This document shows, one piece after another, positions 1-7,154 of a DNA stretch of 7,410 nt (position 1 is its first letter; each line of letters starts with the position of its first letter). The notes below the pieces were generated by a model that saw only the letters and a program-made list of their open reading frames with translations, had not been told where the DNA came from and searched no databases. Position numbers and translations under genes: made by a program. Source of the stretch: Eubacterium sp. (lineage in GTDB: Bacteria; Bacillota_A; Clostridia; Lachnospirales; Lachnospiraceae); the NCBI GenBank assembly GCA_023663915.1, contig JAMPGN010000207.1, forward strand, positions 1-7,410, read 5' to 3'.

Positions 1-27
1 ATTCCAGAAAAATGTGTTTCACTATAT

Positions 28-47
28 CTAACCTTCGGAAAGGATAG
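28..47 (+). other. Small inverted repeat covering the ATPase gene's ribosome binding site
   Basis: CTA (28-30) and CCTT (32-35) can pair with AAGG (40-43) and TAG (45-47) around a CGGA loop, with one A-A mismatch. The right arm contains the purine-rich Shine-Dalgarno sequence and touches the GTG at 47. If it forms in mRNA it would damp translation initiation. Only 7 base pairs are involved, so it may be chance. Confidence 0.25.
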
Positions 48-1348
48 TGATTCTCTTGAAACGCAATGCAATGAATGCTCTGATCAAATGGAAATCTGAC
101 AGGGAACGCAAGCCTCTTGTGCTAAAAGGTGCACGTCAGGTCGGTAAGACATGGCTGATGAAAGAATTTGGCAAAAACTATTATGACAACTTCGTCTACT
201 TCAATTTTGACGAAGAGGAGGAACTAAAGTCCATCTTTGAAAACAACAAAAATCCCCAGCGCATCATCGAATTGCTATCCTTGATCATCGGTGAAAAGAT
301 CATGCCGGAAACAACGTTGATCATTTTTGATGAAATTCAGGAATGTCCGGACGCGCTGAATGCTCTTAAATATTTCAAGGAAAAGGCAAACGATTACCAT
401 GTGATTGCCGCCGGAAGCCTGCTCGGCACTTTGCTGGCTGCCCCCAAGTCATATCCTGTCGGCATGATCAATCTCCTTGATCTCTACCCTTTATGCTTTG
501 ACGAGTTTCTTGCCGCAGTTGACCCGGCAGCATATGCCTACTACGACAGCATTCAAAAAGATCAGCCGATTGAGGATCTCTTTCACCGCCGCTTATTGGA
601 AATGTATCATAACTATCTTATCATCGGCGGAATGCCAGAGTGTGTTGCTTCATGGATCGCATACAAAGATCCGGCGAGAATCTCTCAAATCCAGTATGAG
701 TTGATCACGGTCTATGAAAATGACTTTTCCAAACACAACGGCAGAGTCAATAGCGGCCGCATTCTCATGGTCTTTAGAAGCATCGTGGCGCAGCTCGCCA
801 AACCAAATGAAAAATTCATGTACGGAGCCGTCCGCGAAGGCGGAAGAACCCGTGATTTTGAAGAGGCAATCGAATGGCTCGTCTCTGCAGGAATGCTGAA
901 CCGTGTCTACAACGTCTCAAAAACGGAGCACCCCTTATCTGCTTTTGACAAACAGGACTGCTTTAAATTATTCGTATTTGATACGGGTCTCCTCAAGCAC
1001 ATGGCAGGGATCGACAATAGCGCCATTCTTCTAAAAACAGATTATCCGTTTAAAGGAGCCTTGACCGAAAATTACGTGTTACAGCAGCTTCGCGGCCAGT
1101 TCCGCGTTGAACCTCGTTATTTTTCTGATAAAAACAGTGAGATTGATTTTGTCCTTCAATACCATACCGAGATCATTCCCGTTGAAGTCAAAGGTGGTGA
1201 AGACAAATCCGCACCTTCCTTCAAAAAATATATTGCCGACCGCCAGCCAGAATACGCTCTGCGTTTTTCTGAGCGCAGTTACAGGCATGATGGGGCAATC
1301 ATCAATGTTCCTTTATACCTTGCCGGAAAAATAAATCAGCTTTTATAA
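47..1348 (+). CDS. AAA-family ATPase with DUF4143 / nuclease-like C-terminal region
   Basis: A 433-residue soluble protein of the widespread ATP-binding DUF4143 family, whose biological role is not established. Visible motifs: Walker A GARQVGKT (residues 28-35, Lys34), Walker B LIIFDEIQ (91-98), a sensor-like AAGSLLG (121-127) and GGMPE (194-198). The DUF4143 region follows at roughly 215-370. The C-terminus carries the PD-(D/E)XK-like pattern of this family: Glu in TENYVLQQL (about 341), SEIDFVL with Asp367, and PVEVKGG with Glu380 and Lys382. Whether it cleaves DNA is unknown. No signal peptide or membrane segment is seen. The start is uncertain: GTG at 47 lies only 3 nt after GGAAAGG (37-43), while in-frame TTG at 56 is 12 nt away; family members usually begin a few residues before the KR...W region, so both fit. 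Length and motif set look complete, with no frameshift. The next gene follows on the same strand after 78 nt without an obvious terminator, so read-through is possible. Family assignment is confident; function is not. Confidence 0.9.
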   Translation: MILLKRNAMNALIKWKSDRERKPLVLKGARQVGKTWLMKEFGKNYYDNFVYFNFDEEEELKSIFENNKNPQRIIELLSLIIGEKIMPETTLIIFDEIQECPDALNALKYFKEKANDYHVIAAGSLLGTLLAAPKSYPVGMINLLDLYPLCFDEFLAAVDPAAYAYYDSIQKDQPIEDLFHRRLLEMYHNYLIIGGMPECVASWIAYKDPARISQIQYELITVYENDFSKHNGRVNSGRILMVFRSIVAQLAKPNEKFMYGAVREGGRTRDFEEAIEWLVSAGMLNRVYNVSKTEHPLSAFDKQDCFKLFVFDTGLLKHMAGIDNSAILLKTDYPFKGALTENYVLQQLRGQFRVEPRYFSDKNSEIDFVLQYHTEIIPVEVKGGEDKSAPSFKKYIADRQPEYALRFSERSYRHDGAIINVPLYLAGKINQLL

Positions 1349-1363
1349 TCTGTTGTTATGATT

Positions 1364-1392
1364 TTGGGCGGTTTTTAGAGATTAAATATAGA
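1364..1392 (+). promoter_or_regulatory. Weak candidate sigma-A-type promoter for the two-component genes
   Basis: TTGGGC (1364-1369) and TATAGA (1387-1392) are separated by 17 bp in the 78-nt gap before the response regulator. The -10-like box matches consensus at 4 of 6 positions and the -35-like box at 3 of 6, so this is only a candidate. The two genes could instead be transcribed from upstream of the ATPase gene, as no terminator is visible between them. Confidence 0.25.
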
Positions 1393-1414
1393 TTTCTATG
1401 CTACAGTACATGTT

Positions 1415-1420
1415 AAGGAG
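1415..1420 (+). promoter_or_regulatory. Ribosome binding site of the response regulator
   Basis: AAGGAG lies 6 nt before the ATG at 1427, a near-ideal Shine-Dalgarno that fixes the start. It sits between AGTAC (1405-1409) and GTACT (1420-1424), a 5-bp inverted repeat. Confidence 0.85.
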
Positions 1421-1426
1421 TACTCT

Positions 1427-2101
1427 ATGAGAATCTTACTCGCAGAAGACGACAGACATTTAAATGATACGCTGACCTACCAGCTTAAATCGGCGCATTT
1501 AACCGTAGATTCCTGTTTTGACGGCGAGGAAGCGCTTTTTTATGGGGAGCAAAACATCTATGATGTGATCCTGTTAGACAGAATGCTTCCGTATATAGAA
1601 GGAACTGACGTGCTAGCGACGCTTCGGCAAAAAGGCATCACGACACCGGTTATTCTCATCACCGCGCTAGGAACGCTCGTAGACAAAGTAACGGGGCTTG
1701 ACCTGGGCGCCGATGACTATCTGGTAAAGCCTTTTGCCTTTGAGGAACTGCTCGCCCGAATACGCTGTGTGACCAGAAGACCTCACGCGCTCACGCTCAA
1801 TGACAGCTTTTCTGTCGCTGATATCTCGTGGCAGAAGTCCGAGTGCCTCCTGCATGGACCGAAGGGGAAATGTACCCTCTCCAAAAAAGAGGCGGAACTG
1901 ATGGATATCTTTGTCCATTCCATCGGAAATACGTTGCAGCGAAGCACGATTCTTTTAAAAATATGGGGACCCGACAGCGACGTGGAGGATGGCAATCTGG
2001 ACAACTACATCCATTTTCTGCGCAGAAGGCTCAAGATTACAGGCAGTTCCTTACAGATTAAGACGATACGCGGCGTAGGATACTGTATGCAGACGACATG
2101 A
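1427..2101 (+). CDS. OmpR/PhoB-family response regulator
   Basis: A 224-residue cytosolic transcription factor, full length for the OmpR family. The receiver domain (about 2-115) has the acidic pocket Glu7-Asp8-Asp9, phospho-acceptor Asp51 in VILLDRMLP, the Thr79 switch residue in LITA, and Lys101 in GADDYLVKPF. The C-terminal winged-helix DNA-binding domain (about 127-222) shows LSKKEAELMD, the recognition region around VEDGNLDNYIHFLRRRLK, and the wing signature IKTIRGVGY. It should be phosphorylated by the kinase encoded just downstream and then bind direct-repeat sites. The most plausible target is the convergent ABC exporter operon, because such pairs usually regulate a neighbouring transporter; this is inference from context. 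The start is set by AAGGAG 6 nt upstream. A 72-nt gap separates its stop from the preferred kinase start, without an evident terminator, so the two are probably co-transcribed. Confidence 0.95.
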   Translation: MRILLAEDDRHLNDTLTYQLKSAHLTVDSCFDGEEALFYGEQNIYDVILLDRMLPYIEGTDVLATLRQKGITTPVILITALGTLVDKVTGLDLGADDYLVKPFAFEELLARIRCVTRRPHALTLNDSFSVADISWQKSECLLHGPKGKCTLSKKEAELMDIFVHSIGNTLQRSTILLKIWGPDSDVEDGNLDNYIHFLRRRLKITGSSLQIKTIRGVGYCMQTT

Positions 2102-2158
2102 AGATATGATGTGTCATACTGCGATGTCTCTCGACCGTGTCTTGCCATTTTTCAAACG

Positions 2159-2163
2159 AGGAG
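2159..2163 (+). promoter_or_regulatory. Ribosome binding site deciding the kinase start
   Basis: AGGAG lies 10 nt before the ATG at 2174. The longer in-frame GTG at 2111 has only a weak GAAGA nearby and would add 21 residues unlike a kinase N-terminus, so 2174 is preferred. An ATG at 2169 is out of frame. Confidence 0.7.
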
Positions 2164-2173
2164 ACCAAATGCA

Positions 2174-3481
2174 ATGTTTCGTAAAGTACATCTAAGGCTG
2201 ACATTCCTGTGTACGGGAATCACCGCCGTAATCATGGTTGTCATGTCCCTCTGTTATCTGTATGTATCGGAGAGCGGACTGCACAGAACCCAATTTCAGG
2301 CTTTTAGGAACGATATCAATACCATTTCCACCAATTTAGAACAACAGAGCGTCATTTCCATGGAATGGTTGACTAAGATGGAAGCACAGGGAAACTATCT
2401 CTTTTTTGTCCTGGACAACGGCACCCCTTTTCTCTTTAATCAGCTAAATGATCCGGAAGAAAACGCGGTACGCGACAGGCTACTCCTCGAAAGCCAGAAT
2501 GCTTTCCGCAGCCAGTCCCATATGGAAATGCCTGCACAGACGATCACGCAGACCGATACTTTTTCTAATTTAACGCACTCGGAATGCGAATTTGTTTCCC
2601 CGTCCATGGGAAACGGATATTTTGCAGGCAGAATCCGTATCGGAACAGACGACTCTGCCCTGGAAATCATCGTGCTTTCTTCGATGCAAAATCTTGAAAA
2701 CCAGATCAAAGAACAGCGTCTCCGCTTCGCGCTGATCGATCTTGCAGCGATCGCGTTTCTCGGTGTCTTTTCCTGGTTCTTCACCGGCTGGCTCTTAAAG
2801 CCGATCGTGGAAAACCAGCAGAAACAGGCGCTTTTTATTGCTTCGGCTTCCCACGAACTGCGCACTCCTTTGTCCGTCATTCTGTCGGCGGCAGAGTGCT
2901 GTAAAAACGCGCCGCCAGAAAAACTTCAAGGTTTTCTCCAAACGATCTGTTACGAAGGTACACGCGTCTCCTCTCTTGTGAGCGACATGCTCACGCTCTC
3001 CCAGTCCGACAACCAGCGTTTCCCACTGCAAATTGTTCCGACAGAATTAGACACGCTGGTGATGAACGCTTACGAAGCATTTGTCCCGCTGGCACAGGAA
3101 AAAGCGATCCTTCTGTCTGTGGAACTCCCCGAAGATGCGCTCCCACCGTGCAATATTGACTCGGAACGCATCCTGCAGGTTCTTTCCATTCTGCTGCACA
3201 ACGCCATCAGCTATACGCCGGAACACGGCAGAATCGTCCTGTCTCTTGCCATGCGACGGGATAAATTCCATATCACTGTCACTGACAACGGCATCGGTAT
3301 TTCCGACGAGGACAAAAAGAAGATATTCGACCGTTTCTATCGTGCTGAGAAATCCCGGAGCGCGAAGGAGCATTTCGGGCTGGGATTGTCGATTGCCTAT
3401 GAGATCGTGAAAGCGCATGGCGGCAACATTTCGGTGAGTGATGCGCCGGGCGGCGGGAGCTGCTTTACGGTGTCACTCTAA
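2174..3481 (+). CDS. Sensor histidine kinase, membrane-bound, HAMP-less
   Basis: A 435-residue inner-membrane kinase, partner of the response regulator just upstream. Membrane segment 1 spans about residues 9-31. An extracellular sensor region of about 150 residues (32-184) matches no domain I recognise. Membrane segment 2 is about 186-208. Only some 18 residues separate it from the phospho-acceptor His227 in SASHELRTPL, so there is no room for a HAMP linker. The catalytic domain is intact: N-box LHNAISYTP (Asn343), G1 box DNGIGI (371-376), F box FDRFYR (385-390), G2 box FGLGLSI (401-407) and a Gly-rich G3 (426-428). It should autophosphorylate on His227 and pass the phosphate to Asp51 of the regulator. 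A possible upstream GTG at 2111 would give 456 residues, but its ribosome binding site is poor. The stop is 10 nt from the stop of the convergent permease gene. The signal sensed is unknown; export substrate or envelope stress is an inference from the adjacent pump. Confidence 0.93.
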   Translation: MFRKVHLRLTFLCTGITAVIMVVMSLCYLYVSESGLHRTQFQAFRNDINTISTNLEQQSVISMEWLTKMEAQGNYLFFVLDNGTPFLFNQLNDPEENAVRDRLLLESQNAFRSQSHMEMPAQTITQTDTFSNLTHSECEFVSPSMGNGYFAGRIRIGTDDSALEIIVLSSMQNLENQIKEQRLRFALIDLAAIAFLGVFSWFFTGWLLKPIVENQQKQALFIASASHELRTPLSVILSAAECCKNAPPEKLQGFLQTICYEGTRVSSLVSDMLTLSQSDNQRFPLQIVPTELDTLVMNAYEAFVPLAQEKAILLSVELPEDALPPCNIDSERILQVLSILLHNAISYTPEHGRIVLSLAMRRDKFHITVTDNGIGISDEDKKKIFDRFYRAEKSRSAKEHFGLGLSIAYEIVKAHGGNISVSDAPGGGSCFTVSL

Positions 3482-3491
3482 TCCTATCGTC

Positions 3492-4712
3492 TTACTCATG
3501 TCGAAGCGCCTCGATGGGGCTTAACTTCGCCGCCTTTTTCGCTGGATAGATCCCGAAGAAAATACCCACGGCTGAAGAAAAGACCGCCGCAAATAATACC
3601 GTCGTCACCTTAACCTGCGCCTGGAATCCCATGACATTACAGACAACTACCGCGCCCAGGCTGCCGATCAAAATACCGATCAGGCCACCGATCAGCGTGA
3701 TGATACCCGCCTCCGCCAAAAATTGCAGCAAGATAGAACCGGTCCTTGCGCCTAACGATTTACGAATACCGATCTCTCTCGTGCGCTCTGTCACGGAAAC
3801 AAGCATGATATTCATAACGCCGATACCGCCCACCAGAAGCGATATGGCCGCCACGAAAGAAATAAAGACCGTGATGACGCTCAAGATACTGTCAATCTGC
3901 GCCTGCGCATCCGCAAAACTCTCCATCAAGATCTTGTTTTCCCCACGCACATTATGTTTATTTTCCATCAATCGGAGGGAATCTGCCGCCACCTGCGTGG
4001 AATACTCTGCCCTCTCCCCGACAATGTAGAACTGTTCAAAATCTTCCACCCAGAATCCGTACCCGGCTCCCAGTGTGGAAATCGGCATCTCTACTTGAAG
4101 ATAACCGCTGCCATTTAAGGCCGAGAGCATCGTAGACTGACTGTCTTCCCGGATTCCTACGATGATCATCTCCTGTGTGACATTGTAGATGGTCAAGTCA
4201 AAATGCATGCCTACCACATCCGTCGTGCCAAAAAGCATTCTCGCACTCGTCTCATTGATGACGCACACTTTATTGCCCGACAAATAATCACTCTCTGTAA
4301 AATACCTACCCCTTGCGATCGGCTCTGACGCTGCGCAGTATTGCAGCGCATCATTCCCCGCATACACCAATGCCTCGAAATTGCCTTTGCGTCCTTCCGC
4401 ATTCGCCCACATGGAATATTGCGGCGTCACTCCTTTGACATGCTCTACTTTCTCCTCAATCAGTGTAAAATCCTCATCCGTGAAAGTTACGTCATTGCCT
4501 TCGACAGAATCGTTGGTGTAGAGCGCCACCTGTCCGCCTGCCATGCTGTCCAGCTCGCCGTTGATCTGGCTCCTCATTCCGTTACCGATGGAGATAATCA
4601 AAATCACCGAAGCAATCCCTATGATAATACCCAGCATAGTGAGAATAGACCGTCCTTTATTACTCTTGATATTCATCAAGGCAATCTTAATATATTCCCA
4701 GATTTGTGCCAT
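3492..4712 (-). CDS. ABC transporter permease, MacB/FtsX type
   Basis: A 406-residue membrane protein, typical length for stand-alone MacB-like permeases (YknZ-type) that lack a fused ATPase. Topology read from sequence: cytosolic amphipathic start (MAQIWEYIKIALMNIKSNKGR), membrane helix 1 (about 22-44), a large outer MacB_PCD-like domain (about 45-275), then helices 2 (about 276-304), 3 (about 332-360) and 4 (about 370-390). The conserved cytosolic segment VSVTERTREIGIRKSLGA (305-322) contacts the ATPase, and the tail ends with the family motif LSPIEALRHE. It forms the trans-membrane part of a mechanotransmission-type exporter with the ATPase and adaptor encoded upstream in the same operon. 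An in-frame TAA immediately precedes the ATG, so the start cannot be extended; AAGGG lies 11 nt upstream, slightly distant. It is the last gene of the operon, 134 nt after the adaptor gene. Substrate unknown. Confidence 0.93.
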   Translation of the reverse strand: MAQIWEYIKIALMNIKSNKGRSILTMLGIIIGIASVILIISIGNGMRSQINGELDSMAGGQVALYTNDSVEGNDVTFTDEDFTLIEEKVEHVKGVTPQYSMWANAEGRKGNFEALVYAGNDALQYCAASEPIARGRYFTESDYLSGNKVCVINETSARMLFGTTDVVGMHFDLTIYNVTQEMIIVGIREDSQSTMLSALNGSGYLQVEMPISTLGAGYGFWVEDFEQFYIVGERAEYSTQVAADSLRLMENKHNVRGENKILMESFADAQAQIDSILSVITVFISFVAAISLLVGGIGVMNIMLVSVTERTREIGIRKSLGARTGSILLQFLAEAGIITLIGGLIGILIGSLGAVVVCNVMGFQAQVKVTTVLFAAVFSSAVGIFFGIYPAKKAAKLSPIEALRHE

Positions 4713-4846
4713 TTATCAACCATCCCTTCCTCAATACCTGCCCGTCAGTCCTGCCTGCCGTGTCTTTCTTTGATCCGCATTCGACGATACCATAACAAAT
4801 AAACGGTTAACTTAACTGACCTGTGGCAGCATAATAACCAGTCCTC
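4713..4846 (-). other. Unusually long spacer between adaptor and permease genes
   Basis: This 134-nt non-coding gap contrasts with the 24-nt gap between the ATPase and adaptor genes. It holds an 11-bp palindrome, GTTAA-C-TTAAC (4806-4816), and a GGCAGG-type repeat near 4739-4763 on the minus strand. I see no convincing terminator, promoter or small gene. It may carry an internal processing or regulatory site, but nothing proves this. Confidence 0.4.
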
Positions 4847-6313
4847 TTAATCCTGCGGGATGGCTGTCACCGTCATTCCTTCTTCCAGCTCCTGCCCGAT
4901 TGTCACAATCACGGCCTCCCCTTCACTCAAACCCTCTTTGACCTCGCTATAGCTGTCGGAAGTAATCCCGGTTGTGATACGCTTCTTTACCGCCACGCCG
5001 TTTTCTGCCACGAACACGAAATCGCCTTCCATATCCGTATTGATGGCTTCTACCGGAACCGCCACGACGCCTTCCGCTCTCGCCGTGTAGATCTCGACTC
5101 GCGCCTCCACTCCTAAGTAAATATCCGAATCTGGATGGTTGATCGCAATCTCCGCACCTACCACCGCCGCGCCACTCGCATTCGTGGTCGCCATACGGTC
5201 AATTTTTACCACTTCGCCGTCATATTTTTTACCGCCGATATCGATGGAAACTGCCTGCCCTACCGCAATCTTTTCCAGATCGTATTTGGATACAGTGATC
5301 GCCACTTTGACCTTCTCGGTGCTCTCCAACGTGACTAATTTCGTTCCTTCCTGCGGAATTGACCCCTCCACAGCCTCTACTTCCGTGACCACACCGTCAA
5401 AATCCGCCAGGATACCATTGGCCACCTCTTCCACGGCATCAAGCGTCTTCTGGCTTTCGATCCGCTCCATCTGCGTATTCGCCTCTAGCTGGCTCTTGCT
5501 GCCGCTATCCATGGAACCACCCTCGGAACTACTCTTTTGCGACTTCATCTCCGAGCGATATTCCTTGTAGGCGGCGATTTTTTCCTCATAGAGATCGACT
5601 TCCTTCTGCCATGCAAGGATATCTTTGTTATTCTGTTGCTCATAGCTGTTAAACTGTATCAATTTCTGCAGATTCAGATACTCTTCCGAATCCGGACGGT
5701 CTGACCAGTCTAACAGGGAAACTTGCAATAATGTCCCCTCGTGCGCCAACGCAGTCTTCTTGTCATTAATTTTCTGCTGTAACTCCTTGACATAATTTTC
5801 ACTGTCTGCGATCTGCTGCTCTAGAACTTCCAGATTCACATTTGCCTCACCAAGTTCCGCTATGTATTTATTGTCTTTGTAAATCGAACTCTCATAACCG
5901 CCCTCGTTTGCCTGCAGTTTGAGTTCCGCGATCTGCCTTGCGCTCTCTAATGCCTCAGCATCGTATGTCACAAGCGGTTCCCCTTTTGCGACACTGTCTC
6001 CTGCGGCAACGTCCACACTTCCGATCTTGACGGCTACCGGGGCAAAATAGGTCTTCGTCTCCTCGCTTTTGACCGTACCGCTTGTACTGAGCGTCTGCTC
6101 AACGTCTTCCACCGTGACTGTTGTGGTATAGACAACCGTTCCCGCATTTTTTGCCGCCATCGAGTTGCTCACGATCAAAAGAACCACAACCGCCGCCACG
6201 CCGCCAAGGATGCACCGCCGTATGATTTTCTTCTTTTTCTTCTTATCCATGGGTGTCTTGGGAACTTTACTTACATTCGTATTGTCTGTCTCTGCCTTTT
6301 TGGTCTTTTTCAT
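4847..6313 (-). CDS. Membrane-fusion / periplasmic-adaptor-type subunit of ABC exporter (HlyD/MacA/YknX-like)
   Basis: A 488-residue adaptor anchored in the membrane. The first 30 residues are cytosolic and Lys/Thr-rich, ending in a run of six Lys (24-29), followed by a single membrane helix (about 31-50). Outside, a barrel-sandwich half (about 80-120, with APVAVKIGSV and VAAGDSVAKGEPLVTYD) leads into a long coiled-coil hairpin (about 121-297). The returning lipoyl-like half is ILADFDGVVTEVEAVEGSIPQEGTKLVTL (301-329). A beta-barrel (about 333-410) and a C-terminal membrane-proximal domain (about 415-488, with GLSEGEAVIVTIG) follow. The hairpin is broken by a Ser/Gly-rich stretch at 258-275. 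In this family the adaptor links permease and substrate path; in a Gram-positive there is no outer-membrane channel to dock to, so it may act as a substrate chaperone or gate in the cell wall space. AAAGGAA lies 7 nt before the ATG. It starts 24 nt after the ATPase stop, clearly in the same operon. Confidence 0.92.
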   Translation of the reverse strand: MKKTKKAETDNTNVSKVPKTPMDKKKKKKIIRRCILGGVAAVVVLLIVSNSMAAKNAGTVVYTTTVTVEDVEQTLSTSGTVKSEETKTYFAPVAVKIGSVDVAAGDSVAKGEPLVTYDAEALESARQIAELKLQANEGGYESSIYKDNKYIAELGEANVNLEVLEQQIADSENYVKELQQKINDKKTALAHEGTLLQVSLLDWSDRPDSEEYLNLQKLIQFNSYEQQNNKDILAWQKEVDLYEEKIAAYKEYRSEMKSQKSSSEGGSMDSGSKSQLEANTQMERIESQKTLDAVEEVANGILADFDGVVTEVEAVEGSIPQEGTKLVTLESTEKVKVAITVSKYDLEKIAVGQAVSIDIGGKKYDGEVVKIDRMATTNASGAAVVGAEIAINHPDSDIYLGVEARVEIYTARAEGVVAVPVEAINTDMEGDFVFVAENGVAVKKRITTGITSDSYSEVKEGLSEGEAVIVTIGQELEEGMTVTAIPQD

Positions 6314-6337
6314 CTTGGTCTTCCTTTCCCCTTCTGT

Positions 6338-7039
6338 CTATATTGATGTCGATTCACCGTTCATATAATCTTCCACAATCCTGCCGTCCATGATCTTGAT
6401 GATCCGCTTTGCCTGTGCCGCAATCTCATTGTCATGTGTGATCAAAATGACCGTTCTGCCTTCCTCGTGCAATGCCTTCAATATTTCCATGATCTCCCTC
6501 GTAGAGTTGGAATCCAGATTACCAGTCGGCTCGTCCGCAAGTATGATCGGCGGAGCCTGCGCGATGGCTCTGGCAATCGCTACTCTCTGCTGCTGTCCGC
6601 CGGACATCTCCGAGGGCTTATGATCCTTGCGGTTCTGCAGTCCTACTTTATCCAGCGCCTCCCCGGACAACTGTGTTCGCTCCCGTTTACCCACACCGCG
6701 GTAAATCAGCGGCAATTCCACATTTTCAAGTGCCGTCAAGCTGGGAATCAGATTAAATCCCTGAAAAATAAATCCGATCTCCTGATTGCGGATATCCGAC
6801 AATTCATCGTCCGTCATGCCTGCCACATCATGTCCGTGCAGATAATAACTGCCGCTGGTAGGAACGTCCAGACATCCCAGCATGTTCATCAATGTGGATT
6901 TACCGGAACCAGAATGCCCAATAATCGCTACAAATTCCCGCTCTTGAATGGTCAAATCTACATGATCTAACGCCCTTACTTCATTTTCGCCGGGATTATA
7001 GATCTTACACATATCCCGAATCTCAACCAGTGCTTCCAT
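6338..7039 (-). CDS. ABC transporter ATP-binding protein, MacB/LolD/YknY type
   Basis: A 233-residue cytosolic ATPase that powers the permease encoded two genes downstream. All nucleotide-binding motifs are present: Walker A GHSGSGKST (41-49), Q-loop FIFQGFNL (Gln93), signature MSGGQQQ (145-151, with Met in place of the usual Leu), Walker B IILADE with catalytic Glu170, D-loop GNLDS (173-177) and switch His202. The IGFIFQGFNLIPSLTALENVELP segment and the PTGNLDSNST stretch are characteristic of the LolD/MacB/YknY group rather than importers. Length is normal for an unfused subunit. The ATG is supported by AGGA 5 nt upstream (7045-7048) and a second purine tract GGAAAGG at 7050-7056. It is the first gene of the operon, and its leader contains several inverted repeats that may regulate expression. 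Cargo cannot be inferred from this subunit. Confidence 0.96.
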   Translation of the reverse strand: MEALVEIRDMCKIYNPGENEVRALDHVDLTIQEREFVAIIGHSGSGKSTLMNMLGCLDVPTSGSYYLHGHDVAGMTDDELSDIRNQEIGFIFQGFNLIPSLTALENVELPLIYRGVGKRERTQLSGEALDKVGLQNRKDHKPSEMSGGQQQRVAIARAIAQAPPIILADEPTGNLDSNSTREIMEILKALHEEGRTVILITHDNEIAAQAKRIIKIMDGRIVEDYMNGESTSI

Positions 7040-7135
7040 TTTGATCCTGCCTTTCCGGTAACTTATTTATGACAGCTTCCTATTTTCTTTCCTTCCAATA
7101 TATGTAACGAACGGGCAAGCTATTTGTCTTCAACA

Positions 7136-7154
7136 AAACGAGCTTTGCTCGTTT
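7136..7154 (-). repeat. Perfect 8-bp hairpin in exporter leader
   Basis: AAACGAGC (7136-7143) and GCTCGTTT (7147-7154) are perfect complements around a 3-nt loop. Read on the minus strand, the stem is followed by TGTTG, so a T-rich tail TTTTGTT forms partly from the stem: at best a weak intrinsic terminator. Its GTTT end (7151-7154) is shared with the adjacent hairpin, so both cannot fully form together. Confidence 0.75.

Noticed and set aside
2111..2173. N-terminal extension of the kinase from GTG at 2111
   Set aside because: The ribosome binding site is poor and the 21 extra residues are not kinase-like, whereas ATG 2174 has AGGAG 10 nt upstream and leads straight into the first membrane helix.
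2440..2880. 146-codon open frame on the minus strand inside the kinase gene
   Set aside because: It lies antisense to conserved kinase sequence including the histidine box, has low-complexity Ser/Arg/Phe composition and no recognisable domain; it is a shadow frame.
3499..3535. Possible terminator stem from CGAAG...CTTCG just inside the permease gene end
   Set aside because: The arms lie within the conserved LSPIEALRHE coding segment, the internal pairing is poor and no T-run follows in the needed position.
4341..4802. 153-codon plus-strand frame across the start of the permease gene
   Set aside because: It is antisense to the permease N-terminus and the operon spacer, with no ribosome binding site or domain; a shadow frame.
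6215..6244. A-rich tract on the minus strand encoding a six-Lys run, considered as a frameshift or slippage site
   Set aside because: The reading frame continues normally into a plausible membrane helix, and a basic stretch before a membrane anchor is expected from the positive-inside rule.
6434..6970. 178-codon plus-strand frame opposite the ABC ATPase gene
   Set aside because: It is fully antisense to a textbook ABC ATPase with all motifs; the translation has no recognisable family features.
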